A stretch of 64,000 bases of DNA from Acinetobacter sp. WC-141 (lineage in GTDB: Bacteria > Pseudomonadota > Gammaproteobacteria > Pseudomonadales > Moraxellaceae), in NCBI RefSeq assembly GCF_000313935.1, contig NZ_AMSS01000011.1, positions 1-64,000 of the forward strand, read 5' to 3'. Both the position numbers and the translations under genes were made by a program. The notes beneath the pieces were generated by a model. That model was not told the DNA's origin and ran no database searches. It saw nothing but the letters and a program-made list of their open reading frames with translations. Positions 1-9,106 of the stretch are shown piece after piece. Numbering within the stretch: position 1 is the first letter of the stretch; each line of letters opens with the position of its first letter.

Positions 1-711
1 GCCCATGAGGAGACAAAGCAGAGCTATGGTTATATTCGATTAACCAAATACTTACAAGCTCAGGGTATAAAAATGAGTATGTACGCTGTACGTCAGATAA
101 AAGCGCTGAACCACCTGTATTGTAAGCGACACAAGCGTTTTAAAAGGACTACGAATAGTGACCATAATCGAGCGATCTATGAAAACCTGCTGGAGCAACA
201 ATTCTCAATGACTAGACCAAATCAAGCATGGTCAAGTGATATTACGTACATATGGACTGTTGAAGGATGGCTGTATTTAGCAGCGGTAAAAGACCTTTAC
301 ACGAAGCAAGTGGTTGGCTATAGCTTAAATGAGCGCATGACAACACAGCTTGTTTGTAATGCGCTAAATATGGCTATTCACAATCAAAAACCAACCAAAG
401 AACTGATTGTGCATTCAGACAGAGGAAGTCAATATTGCAGCCAGGAATATCGAAATATACTTGAGCAATATGGTTTTCAAGGTTCAATGAGCAAGCGCGG
501 AGACTGTTACGATAATGCACCGATTGAAAGCTTTTGGGGAATACTGAAAAATGAGTTAGTGCATCATTACAACTATCAAACCAGAGAAGAAGCCAAAGCA
601 GATATTATAAAATACATTGAGTTATTTTATAATCATCGAAGAATTCAAAAGGGTTTGGGTTTTAAGACACCAAATCAAATGGCCGAAGACTTTTATAAGT
701 TGGCTGCCTAG
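1..711 (+). CDS. IS3-family transposase OrfB, 5' end cut by window
   Basis: This is the catalytic OrfB half of an IS3-family transposase, an rve-type integrase core that cuts and joins DNA ends during transposition. All three acidic residues are visible: Asp in WSSDITYIW (codon at 238), Asp in HSDRGSQY (codon at 418) and Glu in APIESFWGILKNE (codon at 526). The spacing from second Asp to Glu is 35 residues, the family norm. The frame runs open from base 1 with HEETKQSYGYIR ahead of the first ATG at 73, so the protein starts outside the window. IS3 elements normally make OrfAB by programmed frameshifting; orfA is not visible here. The catalytic part looks intact and probably functional. Confidence 0.93.
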   Translation, partial: AHEETKQSYGYIRLTKYLQAQGIKMSMYAVRQIKALNHLYCKRHKRFKRTTNSDHNRAIYENLLEQQFSMTRPNQAWSSDITYIWTVEGWLYLAAVKDLYTKQVVGYSLNERMTTQLVCNALNMAIHNQKPTKELIVHSDRGSQYCSQEYRNILEQYGFQGSMSKRGDCYDNAPIESFWGILKNELVHHYNYQTREEAKADIIKYIELFYNHRRIQKGLGFKTPNQMAEDFYKLAA

Positions 712-743
712 AATCTCCCAAGGGAAAGTCTCCTGATAATTCA
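1..743 (+). mobile_element. IS3-family insertion sequence, right part
   Basis: The window opens inside an IS3-type element: the transposase frame is open from base 1, so the left end and the upstream orfA lie outside. The right end is not certain. I place it near 743 because the reverse complement there begins TGAATTATCAGGAGACT, which resembles the TGA-start, GGAGACT-containing terminal repeats of some IS3 groups, and because sequence recognisable as host gene begins just after. The left terminal repeat and target duplication cannot be seen, so the boundary is inference. Confidence 0.6.
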
Positions 744-930
744 GCGTATATCAGTGAGTTTCTACAGATTTGCTCAGTTCTTTCAAAGAAACCTTAAGGT
801 AGAGCAGGCTTTATATCTCGATGGTTCTATTTCTAGTTTATATATTCAAAAAAACAAGCGTAATGATCAATTATTTGAAATGGGGCCAATAGTTGGTTCG
901 GTTGAACAAACAGATTGCCAAATAAAGTGA
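744..930 (+). pseudogene. 3' remnant of a phosphodiester glycosidase (DUF2233/NAGPA-like) gene
   Basis: Directly after the IS, an open stretch reads VSFYRFAQFF from 754, then QALYLDGSISSLY and a terminal EMGPIVGSVEQ before the TGA at 928-930. The ALYLDGSISSLY block and the closing MGPI are typical of the C-terminus of DUF2233/phosphodiester glycosidase-family proteins (YigE-like). Only about 60 codons remain and there is no credible start; they lie in the same frame as the transposase, after its stop. I infer that the IS inserted into the gene and that the 5' part lies left of the element, outside the window. It is followed at once by a good terminator, as expected for a genuine gene end. Confidence 0.55.
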
Positions 931-935
931 AATAT

Positions 936-964
936 AAAAAAGCCAGTACAAGACTGGCTTTTTT
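936..964 (+). terminator. rho-independent terminator after the glycosidase remnant
   Basis: AGCCAGT (941-947) pairs with ACTGGCT (953-959) around a five-base loop. The stem is extended by A-T pairs and followed by a T run. It serves the plus-strand remnant and may also work for the minus-strand gene ending at 966 only if transcription comes from the right. Confidence 0.8.
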
Positions 965-965
965 A

Positions 966-1196
966 TTAGTGAATAGATGGTTTTTGAGTGAGTTCATTTA
1001 ACTCTTTTCGGCTATAACCACGGGAAATAAGAACTTTTTTTATTCCCTTAATGACATCTTCATCTGTTGCTAGTGCAAGAGCACTTAGAAGTTGTTCATT
1101 TGTTTTACATGAGCAGTCATTTTCAACACAAGCAGTTTGGTTTTTATGCTCGTTATGCTGTTGATCTGCTAAGAACAGCTTTTGCCAAAAACTCAT
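966..1196 (-). CDS. small hypothetical protein with CxxxxCxC motif
   Basis: A 76-residue protein I do not recognise. It begins MSFWQKLFLADQQ, has a cysteine cluster CVENDCSC around residues 23-30, then an Ala/Leu-rich helical segment (LLSALALATDEDVIKGI) and a charged tail. No signal peptide or membrane segment is evident. It stands alone between the IS-disrupted gene and trmA, with about 250 bases of non-coding DNA upstream. The cysteines could bind metal, but there is no family match to support this. Reading-frame quality and stop placement against the terminator at 936-964 make it likely to be a real gene. Confidence 0.6.
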   Translation of the reverse strand: MSFWQKLFLADQQHNEHKNQTACVENDCSCKTNEQLLSALALATDEDVIKGIKKVLISRGYSRKELNELTQKPSIH

Positions 1197-1390
1197 AGAG
1201 CCTTCATATACAACCTAACATAGCTCGAAATATAGCCAATTTAAAATAAAATACAAGTCTCCATAAGTGATAAATCCACCAATTGAACTCAAGAATTTTC
1301 GATAGGAATGCTCGAGTTAAACGAAATTATGACGAATAGATGACTTGATATTTTTTGAAAATTTAAATACTTAACTAATAAAGTGTTAAA

Positions 1391-1419
1391 AAATAAGGAG
1401 GTACAAAACTTCCTTATTT
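1391..1419 (-). terminator. terminator of trmA
   Basis: AAATAAGGA (1391-1399) pairs with TCCTTATTT (1411-1419). Read on the minus strand, the stem runs into a T-rich tract. It lies 26 bases past the trmA stop. Confidence 0.75.
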
Positions 1420-1444
1420 AAAACTTTACAATGAAAGATTTTGT

Positions 1445-2530
1445 TTAAATCTTCTCAAGTAATACACCTGACTCAACATGATGCGTATAAGGGAATTGAT
1501 CGAACAATGCAAACTTAGTAATACGGTGAGTTAAACCTAATATTTTTAAGTTTTCATACAATGTATCTGGGTTGCATGAAATATAAATAATACGTTCAAA
1601 ACCCTGTAATAATTTCAAAGTTTCGTCATCAATTCCTGCTCGTGGTGGATCAACAAATACGGTATCAAAATCATAACTCTGAATATCAATATTCGCTTCT
1701 TGTAGACGGCGGAATTCGCGCTCACCTTGATAAGCTTGAGTGAACTCTTCAGCTGAAAGACGGGCTACTTGAATATTATCAATCTGATTTTGCTCGATGT
1801 TCCATTGAGCCGCATAAACGGAAGATTTTGCAAGTTCTGTTGCCAAAACGCGTTCAAACTTTAAAGAAAGTGGAAGAGTAAAGTTACCGTTACCACAGTA
1901 CAGCTCTAATAAATGCTTTTTCGATCCTTCTGCCGCATCACATGCCCATTGCAGCATTTTTTTGCAAACTTGTGCATTTGGCTGAGTAAAGCTACTTTCA
2001 ATTTGTTTGTATTTAAATGTACGATTTAAAAGTTCGAATTCTTCAACGACAAAGTCATCGCCAATAATAATTTTCTGGCCACGACTACGGCCCATAATTT
2101 TAATATCTAACTTTTCAGCAAGCGCTTTAGCTGCTTGTTCCCATTCCTGATCTAGTTTACGGTGATAGATTAATGTAACTAACATTTCACCGCTAAGCGT
2201 TGCAAGAAAATCGGCTTCAAATATACGGTTAGAAAGCTTAGGTTCTGCTTTAAGTTCTTCCAAAAGTTTTGGCATTAAATCATTAATGCTTTGGTCCGCA
2301 ATAGGAAACTCATCAATGCGCACAACTGTTTTTTGCTTGTCATCATCGTTACGTTCAAACATGGCATAGAACATGTCATTTTCTGTATGCCAGATACGAA
2401 ACTCAGCACGCATACGAAAATGTTGTTCAGGTGACTCAAACACTTCTAATGTAGGTGGAGTAAATTCAGAAAATTGGGCAGTAATGCGGTCAATTTTAGT
2501 TTGAAGTTGTTGATGATAAGAAGAGGTCAT
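1445..2530 (-). CDS. trmA: tRNA (uracil-54-C5)-methyltransferase TrmA
   Basis: TrmA uses S-adenosylmethionine to make 5-methyluridine at position 54 in the T-loop of tRNAs. The 361-residue protein has an N-terminal RNA-binding part and a C-terminal Rossmann methyltransferase domain: the SAM motif [13 protein letters not shown], the DPPRAG motif, and the nucleophile cysteine in YISCNPDTL. The frame is open nine codons further to a TTG at 2557, but the ATG at 2530 ([10 protein letters not shown]) gives the usual family length and is preferred. The gene is monocistronic, with its own terminator just downstream and a gap of about 100 bases from grpB upstream. Confidence 0.95.
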   Translation of the reverse strand: MTSSYHQQLQTKIDRITAQFSEFTPPTLEVFESPEQHFRMRAEFRIWHTENDMFYAMFERNDDDKQKTVVRIDEFPIADQSINDLMPKLLEELKAEPKLSNRIFEADFLATLSGEMLVTLIYHRKLDQEWEQAAKALAEKLDIKIMGRSRGQKIIIGDDFVVEEFELLNRTFKYKQIESSFTQPNAQVCKKMLQWACDAAEGSKKHLLELYCGNGNFTLPLSLKFERVLATELAKSSVYAAQWNIEQNQIDNIQVARLSAEEFTQAYQGEREFRRLQEANIDIQSYDFDTVFVDPPRAGIDDETLKLLQGFERIIYISCNPDTLYENLKILGLTHRITKFALFDQFPYTHHVESGVLLEKI

Positions 2531-2636
2531 AGACAAAGAAAATTTAGACAGAATCAAATAGTGAATGGTATCAAAAAAAACGGGGTTACAGGAGCCAATT
2601 TTAGCTAGATATCAATAAGCAAGACTACGGTTAAAA

Positions 2637-3110
2637 TTAAGGATGTTTCAAAACGCGATTAATAAAATCTGATTTTATTGCTCTATATTGATCGTGATCT
2701 AAATGACTACACTCTAATTTTAATTGATTATATTCTTTGACTAGAGCTGGAGAGTCCATAAGCTTATTTCTAAATATTAAGAAAAATGTGTAAATTGAAT
2801 CCTTTACTACTATTTGAAATGCCACATCATCGTTATTGAGTGACTCGAGCATGCAAAGCTCATGTGTTCTTAGCGTATTTTGTTTTTCGATAAAGTTGAG
2901 CGTTTTTAACCGTTCAATTACCATCTCAAACTGCTCAGGCTTAACTTCAATGTAAATATCGAGATCGCCCTTTGAGACCGTATTAGGTATGGCAGATGAA
3001 CCAATGTGCTCAATTTTGGCAAATGGCAGAAGTGTTAAAATATCTTTTTTATACGAATTAAAAAGTTGAGTGCATCTTTGTTGATATAGTTCTGGTTCTA
3101 AAAAGACCAT
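2637..3110 (-). CDS. GrpB family nucleotidyltransferase-fold protein
   Basis: A 157-residue GrpB/UPF0157-type protein of the nucleotidyltransferase superfamily. The diagnostic block is HIGSSAIPN followed by SKGDLDIYI (about residues 36-54), the GS...D.D pattern of this fold. The C-terminal half keeps the family's conserved acidic/aromatic segment and the YRAIKSDFI tail. Substrate and role are unknown for most members; in some genomes the domain is fused to dephospho-CoA kinase, but here it is standalone. It lies between trmA and putA on the same strand, separated from putA by a clear terminator, so it is probably transcribed from its own promoter in 3111-3169. Confidence 0.85.
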   Translation of the reverse strand: MVFLEPELYQQRCTQLFNSYKKDILTLLPFAKIEHIGSSAIPNTVSKGDLDIYIEVKPEQFEMVIERLKTLNFIEKQNTLRTHELCMLESLNNDDVAFQIVVKDSIYTFFLIFRNKLMDSPALVKEYNQLKLECSHLDHDQYRAIKSDFINRVLKHP

Positions 3111-3169
3111 TATGAAAATCTCGAATTAATAAAATTTATATATTTAAGAATAGATTACTTTATTAAATA

Positions 3170-3201
3170 AAAAAGCCCAAATACTGAGGTTTGGGCTTTT
3201 T
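3170..3201 (-). terminator. terminator of putA
   Basis: GCCCAAA (3175-3181) pairs with TTTGGGC (3190-3196), flanked by A and T runs on both sides. It sits just past the putA stop on the minus strand and insulates the GrpB-family gene. Confidence 0.85.
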
Positions 3202-3216
3202 CAGAAAAATTATCGA

Positions 3217-6200
3217 TTAATCAGTCATTGTCATTAAGCTTGCATTACCACCAGCTGCAGCTGTATTCACACTAATTGCACGTTCAATTACTAAACGTTC
3301 AAGTGGAATATTCTCATTCGGCTCAACATGGGTAATACCAACAATTGCGCCAGAACGCGTAGCAACTTCTTGTTGTAATGAGAAGATTTCTTCACGGTTA
3401 CCATGATGTAAAACTGCATCAAAATCATCTGATGCGATGTTTTTAACCGTAGTAATTGCTGCAAGCACATCTTTTGGCAAAGTTTGTTTGTATTTTGCCA
3501 ATAATGGACTATTAGGCATTACTGCTGCTTTGCTACCCACTGCAAAAATTGCGAGCAACTGATGCAATTGATTTTGTTCAGTATCTGCAATTGAAAGCAC
3601 ACGATGGCGCGGTAAAATAATATATTGGTTACTTTCCCCAGTAGGGCCTTGTAACTCATAGAATTTACCAACACCAAATGGTTCTATATCACGATTTGCT
3701 TGCGGTAAATGCTGTTTCGCCCAATTTTGTAAGCTCTGATAAACCTCACGGTTAAAGCCTTCAAAAGCAGTTTGCTCAGCTTTCATAGCAAATGGTGTTG
3801 CCAATACTTTGTTTGAACATTGCTGCATTAAGCGATACATGTAAAGCGGACCGCCAGCTTTTGGACCTGTGCCCGATAAACCTTCACCACCGAATGGTTG
3901 AACACCAACCACAGCGCCGACAATGTTACGGTTGATATAGAGGTTACCCACTTCAGCATGTTGAATAACGGTTTGGATGGTTTCATCAATACGGGTATGT
4001 AGACCCATTGTTAAACCATAGCCTTTGGCATTAATTCGTGAAATGAGTTGTTCAAGCTCACCATACTTATAGGTAATGATGTGTAGAACTGGACCAAAGA
4101 CTTCACGTTGCAAATCGTCAAGATTAGGTAACTCAATTGCTGTTGGTACAACAAAAGTTCCTTTATCTAATTCATTTTGACTTGTTGCACCAAACATCAA
4201 CTGATGTACAGGGTAGCCTTTAGACTTCATTTTCTGAATGTGCTGGTCAATTGTCTGTTTTGCTTCGTCATCAATAACAGGACCAATGTCAGTTTTCAAA
4301 ATCGCAGGATTACCTACGATCAACTGCTGCATTGCACCTTTAATCATTTTAATAACACTTGCAGCACTGTCTTCTTGCACACATAAAATACGTAAAGCAG
4401 AGCAACGCTGACCCGCGCTATCAAAAGCAGAACTTACCACATCAAGTACAACTTGTTCAGTTAATGCTGATGAATCCACAATCATGGCGTTTTGACCGCC
4501 AGTCTCTGCAATGAGAGGAATAGATTGACCATTATCGGCTAAACGTTTCGCAACGGTCTTTTGCAAAATTTTTGCAACTTCAGTCGAGCCAGTAAACATG
4601 ATGCCATCAATACGGCTATCTTGGCTAAGCTGAGCACCGACTGTTTCACCGCGGCCTGGAAGTAGCTGTACAGCACCATGTGGAATACCAGCTTCCCATA
4701 AAATCTGAATTGCTTGAGCTGCGATTAATGGGGTTTGTTCAGCAGGTTTAGCAATAACACAGTTACCACTCACTAATGCTGCAGCAATTTGGCCAGAGAA
4801 AATTGCAAGAGGGAAGTTCCATGGGCTAATACAAAGTACAGTACCTAAAGGCTGAATTGTTGTATGTGCAGGAAGATTCTCAACTTGAGTTGCGTAGTAA
4901 CGTAAGAAGTCTACAGCTTCACGAACTTCTGCAATCGCATTGGCATAAGTTTTCCCGCTCTCACGGCAGAGTAAAACCATCAACTCTTGAATGCGGCTTT
5001 CCATCAAGTCAGCTGCACGTTTTAAGTATTGAGCACGCTGTTCTTTAGGTGTATTTGACCATTCTGATTGTGCTTGTTCAGCTGAGCTAAGTGCAATTTC
5101 GACATGCTTAAGATCAGCTTCTTGTACATAACCAACAATTTCTTCATTTTGTGCTGGGTTTGTAATTGCAACAGAATGACCTTGCTCTAACGAATCTTTA
5201 TTTGCCAATAATGGATGGCTTTGCCAAACTCGATTACGGAGCTGTTGAGCTGTGCTGTCTAAAGCTTCAAGTGGAGCATCATTTGCTAAATCATATCCTT
5301 TAGAGTTTTTACGGAGTGATCCGTACATATCCAAAGGTAGTGGAATTGATGGATGTTTTAAACCAACTGAACCTTCAAGCTTAGCTGCATTACGAATATC
5401 ATAAATTGGAGACTGAATCAGATCTTCAACTTTAAGTGTTTTATCGGCAATACGGTTAACAAATGACGTATTCGCGCCATTTTCGAGTAAACGACGAACT
5501 AAATAAGCTAGCAACGTTTCATGGTTACCAACAGGAGCATAAATACGGCAAGGTACGCCTAATTTATTTTGCTCGCGTGGACCAACAACTTGTTCATAAA
5601 GCGGTTCACCCATGCCGTGTAAGCATTGGAATTCATATTGACCTGCATAATATTTGCTTGGATCTGCTAAATGATAGATCGTTGCCAATGTTTGAGCATT
5701 ATGAGTTGCAAATTGAGGATAGATAAACTCTGGCGCAGCAAGTAATTTTTTAGCACAAGCAATGTAAGATAAATCGGTATGTACTTTACGTGTGAAGACA
5801 GGGTAGTCATCCATACCTTCGATTTGAGCTTTCTTAATTTCGCTATCCCAATACGCACCTTTCACAAGACGGATCATGAGGCGTTTTTGGCTGCGTTTAG
5901 CAAGGTCAATAATATAATCAACCACGAAGAAACAGCGTTTTTGGTAAGCCTGAATAACGAAGCCAATGCCTTTCCAGTTTGCAAGTTCTGGCTCGAAGCA
6001 AAGACGTTCAAGTAGCTCAAGCGAAATTTCTAAACGTTCTGATTCTTCTGCATCAATATTTAAACCAATATTGTACTTTTTAGCTAAAAGAGCGAGTTCA
6101 AATACTTTGCCGTAAAGTTCTTGATGAACACGTTCAATTTGCGCACGTTGATAGCGAGGGTGTAAAGCAGAAAGCTTAATTGAGATGCCTGGGCCATCAT

Positions 6201-6969
6201 AAACGCCTTTACCGTTAGATGCTTTACCAATTGCATGAATGGCTTGCGTATAATCGTTAAAGTAACGGTCAGCATCATGTTCGGTTAAGGCTGCTTCACC
6301 CAACATGTCGTAAGAATAGCGGAAACCTTTGTCTTCGAGTACTTTCGCATGATCTACAGCTTCTTCAATGGTTTCACCAGTTACAAATTGCTCACCCATC
6401 ATACGCATTGCAACGTCAACAGCTTTACGAATAATGCCGCGGCCACTACGTGCTAAAAGACCAGTAAGTACACTTGAAAGACTGGTTTGCTTTGGAGTTT
6501 CCATGAGCTTACCAGTTAACATGAGGCCCCATGCCGCAGCATTGACAAACATTAAGCTGCTTTGGCCAACGTGTTCTTTCCAGTTGCCTTGATTGATCTT
6601 ATCTCGAATGAGTAAATCACGTGTTGCTGAGTCTGGAATACGAAGCAAAGCTTCGGCAAGACACATGAGCGCCACGCCTTCTTGTGAAGAAAGAGAGAAT
6701 TCTTGTAATAACCCTTGAACAATACCAGCTTTACCCGAAGAGGTCTTACGTTCACGTAAGTTATGGGCAAGATTAAAAGCAAGGTCATAAATTTTATGAT
6801 CTAAATCATCAGATACCGCGGCAGCTTGTAATAGCTCTTCTACAGCTTCCGGTTCAGCACGTCGCCAAGCTGTATTGATGCGTTGTTCAAACTCACTTTT
6901 ATCGTTGAATTCGGTGATATAGCCTTGGTGAGATTTATCCATTTGATGAAAAGTATCCATTGTGTTCAT
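3217..6969 (-). CDS. putA: Bifunctional proline dehydrogenase / glutamate-semialdehyde dehydrogenase PutA
   Basis: PutA oxidises proline to glutamate in two coupled steps: an FAD-dependent proline dehydrogenase barrel in the N-terminal half, and an NAD-dependent aldehyde dehydrogenase in the second half with its catalytic Cys in AGQRCSALRI and general-base Glu in LIAETGG. A further C-terminal domain of about 200 residues ends in SVNTAAAGGNASL. At about 1250 residues it is shorter than the E. coli trifunctional enzyme because it lacks the N-terminal ribbon-helix-helix DNA-binding domain: it begins directly with MNTMDTFHQMDKSHQGY. The frame is open to a TTG at 6984, but the ATG at 6969 is a better start. 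With self-regulation absent, the divergent Lrp-type gene is the likely regulator. Confidence 0.96.
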   Translation of the reverse strand: MNTMDTFHQMDKSHQGYITEFNDKSEFEQRINTAWRRAEPEAVEELLQAAAVSDDLDHKIYDLAFNLAHNLRERKTSSGKAGIVQGLLQEFSLSSQEGVALMCLAEALLRIPDSATRDLLIRDKINQGNWKEHVGQSSLMFVNAAAWGLMLTGKLMETPKQTSLSSVLTGLLARSGRGIIRKAVDVAMRMMGEQFVTGETIEEAVDHAKVLEDKGFRYSYDMLGEAALTEHDADRYFNDYTQAIHAIGKASNGKGVYDGPGISIKLSALHPRYQRAQIERVHQELYGKVFELALLAKKYNIGLNIDAEESERLEISLELLERLCFEPELANWKGIGFVIQAYQKRCFFVVDYIIDLAKRSQKRLMIRLVKGAYWDSEIKKAQIEGMDDYPVFTRKVHTDLSYIACAKKLLAAPEFIYPQFATHNAQTLATIYHLADPSKYYAGQYEFQCLHGMGEPLYEQVVGPREQNKLGVPCRIYAPVGNHETLLAYLVRRLLENGANTSFVNRIADKTLKVEDLIQSPIYDIRNAAKLEGSVGLKHPSIPLPLDMYGSLRKNSKGYDLANDAPLEALDSTAQQLRNRVWQSHPLLANKDSLEQGHSVAITNPAQNEEIVGYVQEADLKHVEIALSSAEQAQSEWSNTPKEQRAQYLKRAADLMESRIQELMVLLCRESGKTYANAIAEVREAVDFLRYYATQVENLPAHTTIQPLGTVLCISPWNFPLAIFSGQIAAALVSGNCVIAKPAEQTPLIAAQAIQILWEAGIPHGAVQLLPGRGETVGAQLSQDSRIDGIMFTGSTEVAKILQKTVAKRLADNGQSIPLIAETGGQNAMIVDSSALTEQVVLDVVSSAFDSAGQRCSALRILCVQEDSAASVIKMIKGAMQQLIVGNPAILKTDIGPVIDDEAKQTIDQHIQKMKSKGYPVHQLMFGATSQNELDKGTFVVPTAIELPNLDDLQREVFGPVLHIITYKYGELEQLISRINAKGYGLTMGLHTRIDETIQTVIQHAEVGNLYINRNIVGAVVGVQPFGGEGLSGTGPKAGGPLYMYRLMQQCSNKVLATPFAMKAEQTAFEGFNREVYQSLQNWAKQHLPQANRDIEPFGVGKFYELQGPTGESNQYIILPRHRVLSIADTEQNQLHQLLAIFAVGSKAAVMPNSPLLAKYKQTLPKDVLAAITTVKNIASDDFDAVLHHGNREEIFSLQQEVATRSGAIVGITHVEPNENIPLERLVIERAISVNTAAAGGNASLMTMTD

Positions 6970-7093
6970 ATCTGTTTCCGCCAACCGACTCTCTTACAAA
7001 GATCTTGAGTAGAGAGGTTTAGATAATTTATCATTACAGAAGAAACACCGAATAACTCACTATATTTACCCCATTTTTTAGAGGAAAATTCAG

Positions 7094-7582
7094 ATGAATG
7101 GCCCATTATTAAGCCTTGATCGCACTGATTTGAAAATTTTGGATATTCTTCAAACAGATGGGCGTATTTCTAACAGTAAATTAGCCGAACTGGTGAATTT
7201 ATCTCCAACTGCTGTAATGGCTCGAGTTCAAAAGCTGACAAAAGATGAATTCATTTTGGGTTATGAAGCAAAATTAAATCCAGTCAAATTAAATGCAAAT
7301 TTTTTGGTGTTCGTTGAGGTATTACTAGATAAAACGACACCTAACGTTTTAGATGAGTTTATTGATGCTGTAGTGCACTATCCAGAAATTGTTGAATGCC
7401 ACATGGTAAGTGGAGGGTTTGATTTTTTAATTAAATTACGAAGTGGCAGTATGGAAGAATTTAGACGTATTGCGGGGCAGGTGTTATGGCAGTTACCGGG
7501 AGTGAAAGAAACTCGGAGTTATCCAGTCATGCAGGTAGTGAAAGATACTTCAAAAATTAAAATTAAAACCAAAAATAAATAA
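7094..7582 (+). CDS. Lrp/AsnC family transcriptional regulator (PutR-like)
   Basis: A 162-residue Lrp/AsnC regulator: an N-terminal winged helix-turn-helix (DRTDLKILDILQTDGRIS through LSPTAVMARVQKL), then an effector-binding RAM domain. An AGAGGA ribosome-binding site lies nine bases before the ATG. It is divergent from putA across about 120 bases and convergent with putP, so it sits inside a proline-use locus. In Acinetobacter, Agrobacterium and Pseudomonas relatives such regulators activate putA in response to proline; applying that here is inference from context and from the missing DNA-binding domain in PutA. Confidence 0.93.
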   Translation: MNGPLLSLDRTDLKILDILQTDGRISNSKLAELVNLSPTAVMARVQKLTKDEFILGYEAKLNPVKLNANFLVFVEVLLDKTTPNVLDEFIDAVVHYPEIVECHMVSGGFDFLIKLRSGSMEEFRRIAGQVLWQLPGVKETRSYPVMQVVKDTSKIKIKTKNK

Positions 7583-7608
7583 AGGGGCTAAAGCCCCTTT
7601 ATTTATTT
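7573..7608. terminator. bidirectional terminator between the Lrp gene and putP
   Basis: AAAGGGGCT (7581-7589) pairs with AGCCCCTTT (7592-7600), extended by AAATAAAT/ATTTATTT on the flanks. It closes the convergent Lrp-type gene and putP from both sides. Confidence 0.85.
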
Positions 7609-7615
7609 CAATGAT

Positions 7616-9106
7616 TTACACACTTTCTTTGTAGAGTTCATCTGCTTTTTCAAAGCGTCCAGTTACTGTTGCATTTGGCGCTTTAGTTAAAAGACTAACC
7701 ACAATGATGCTGATGAATGCAAGGATAAAGCCTGGAATGATTTCGTAAACACCTGTGCTTGCGAAAAGATTTTTCCAACCGATAACCACAACCGCACCAA
7801 CGATCATACCTGCTAAAGCACCTTGTAGATTCATACGTTTCCAGAACAATGACAAGATGATAAGCGGACCAAACGCAGCTCCGAAGCCAGCCCATGCATA
7901 AGCAACAAGACCAAGAACCTTACTATCTGGGTTCCCTGCAAGAAAAATTGCAAGAAGGGCAATGGCAAGAACCATGACACGGCCAACCCATACAAGTTCT
8001 TTTTGAGATGCATTTTTACGAAGGAAACCTTTGTATAAATCCTCAGTTAAAGCACTTGAACATACCAAAAGTTGACAGCTTAATGTGCTCATAACCGCAG
8101 CTAAAATTGCAGCCAAAATGATACCAACGATCCATGGGTTGAATAAGATTTTAGTCAATTCCATAAATACAGTTTCAGGATTTTTGCTCACAACTGCTGC
8201 TAATTCAGGGTGTTGCTCAAAATAAGCAATACCGAAGAAACCAGCACCTACAGCACCCATTAAGCATAAAATCATCCATGTCATACCGATACGACGAGCA
8301 GCAGGAATAGATTTTACTGAATCGGCTGCCATGAAACGTACAAGGATGTGTGGTTGACCAAAGTAACCGAGTCCCCACGCCATGGAAGATAAAACCGCTA
8401 CCACACCGAAATCGGAAATGATATTAAACGCATGTGGACGAGCAGTTTCAATCAGGGTAACAAAATGAGTTGTATCGCCGATCGCAAGGTAAGTCACAAT
8501 TGGTGTTAATAACAGAGCGAAAATCATCAATCCAGCTTGGAATGTATCAGTCCAGCTAATTGCCAAGAATCCACCGATACAAACATAACTGATGGTTGCA
8601 ATAGCACTGAGCCAAATTGCTGTGTTGTAAGACATGCCGAATAAATTTTCAAATAAACGGGCACCCGCTACCATGCCTGAAGCACAGTAAATAGCGAAGA
8701 AAACCAAGATGATAACGGCAGAGAAAATACGAAGTACTTTTTTCTGGTCATCAAAACGGCTTGTAAAATAATCTGGCAAAGTTAATGCATTGTTTTGAAT
8801 TTCAGTATGAACGCGTAATCGACCAGCAACCAGTAGCCAGTTAAGCCAAGCACCGATAATAAGACCAATTGCAATCCACGCTTCAGAGAGACCAGAAAGA
8901 TAAATTGCTCCTGGTAAACCCATGAGTAGCCAACCACTCATGTCTGATGCGCCTGCGGATAACGCAGTAACGAAACTGCCTAAACTACGACCACCGAGAA
9001 TATAATCTGAGAAGTCGCTTGTAGCACGGTAGGCAAATAAGCCAATAAGTACCATTGCTACGATGTACACCATAAACATGATGAGGGTGGGATCAAAATA
9101 ACTCAT
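7616..9106 (-). CDS. putP: Sodium/proline symporter PutP
   Basis: PutP is an inner-membrane transporter of the sodium:solute symporter family that takes up proline with Na+. The 496-residue sequence is hydrophobic throughout, with the usual set of about 13 membrane helices. Family signatures are seen: FSDYILGGRSLGSFVTALSAGASDMSG split over the first two helices, and the central GLGYFGQPHILVRFMA stretch. It lies convergent with the Lrp-type gene and next to putA, completing uptake and degradation of proline. The 400-base region upstream carries its promoter and a GGTTGA-GAT-TCAACC inverted repeat. Confidence 0.96.
   Translation of the reverse strand: MSYFDPTLIMFMVYIVAMVLIGLFAYRATSDFSDYILGGRSLGSFVTALSAGASDMSGWLLMGLPGAIYLSGLSEAWIAIGLIIGAWLNWLLVAGRLRVHTEIQNNALTLPDYFTSRFDDQKKVLRIFSAVIILVFFAIYCASGMVAGARLFENLFGMSYNTAIWLSAIATISYVCIGGFLAISWTDTFQAGLMIFALLLTPIVTYLAIGDTTHFVTLIETARPHAFNIISDFGVVAVLSSMAWGLGYFGQPHILVRFMAADSVKSIPAARRIGMTWMILCLMGAVGAGFFGIAYFEQHPELAAVVSKNPETVFMELTKILFNPWIVGIILAAILAAVMSTLSCQLLVCSSALTEDLYKGFLRKNASQKELVWVGRVMVLAIALLAIFLAGNPDSKVLGLVAYAWAGFGAAFGPLIILSLFWKRMNLQGALAGMIVGAVVVIGWKNLFASTGVYEIIPGFILAFISIIVVSLLTKAPNATVTGRFEKADELYKESV

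Noticed and set aside
5463..6015. open frames antisense to putA
   Set aside because: Shadows of a highly conserved long gene; no ribosome-binding sites.
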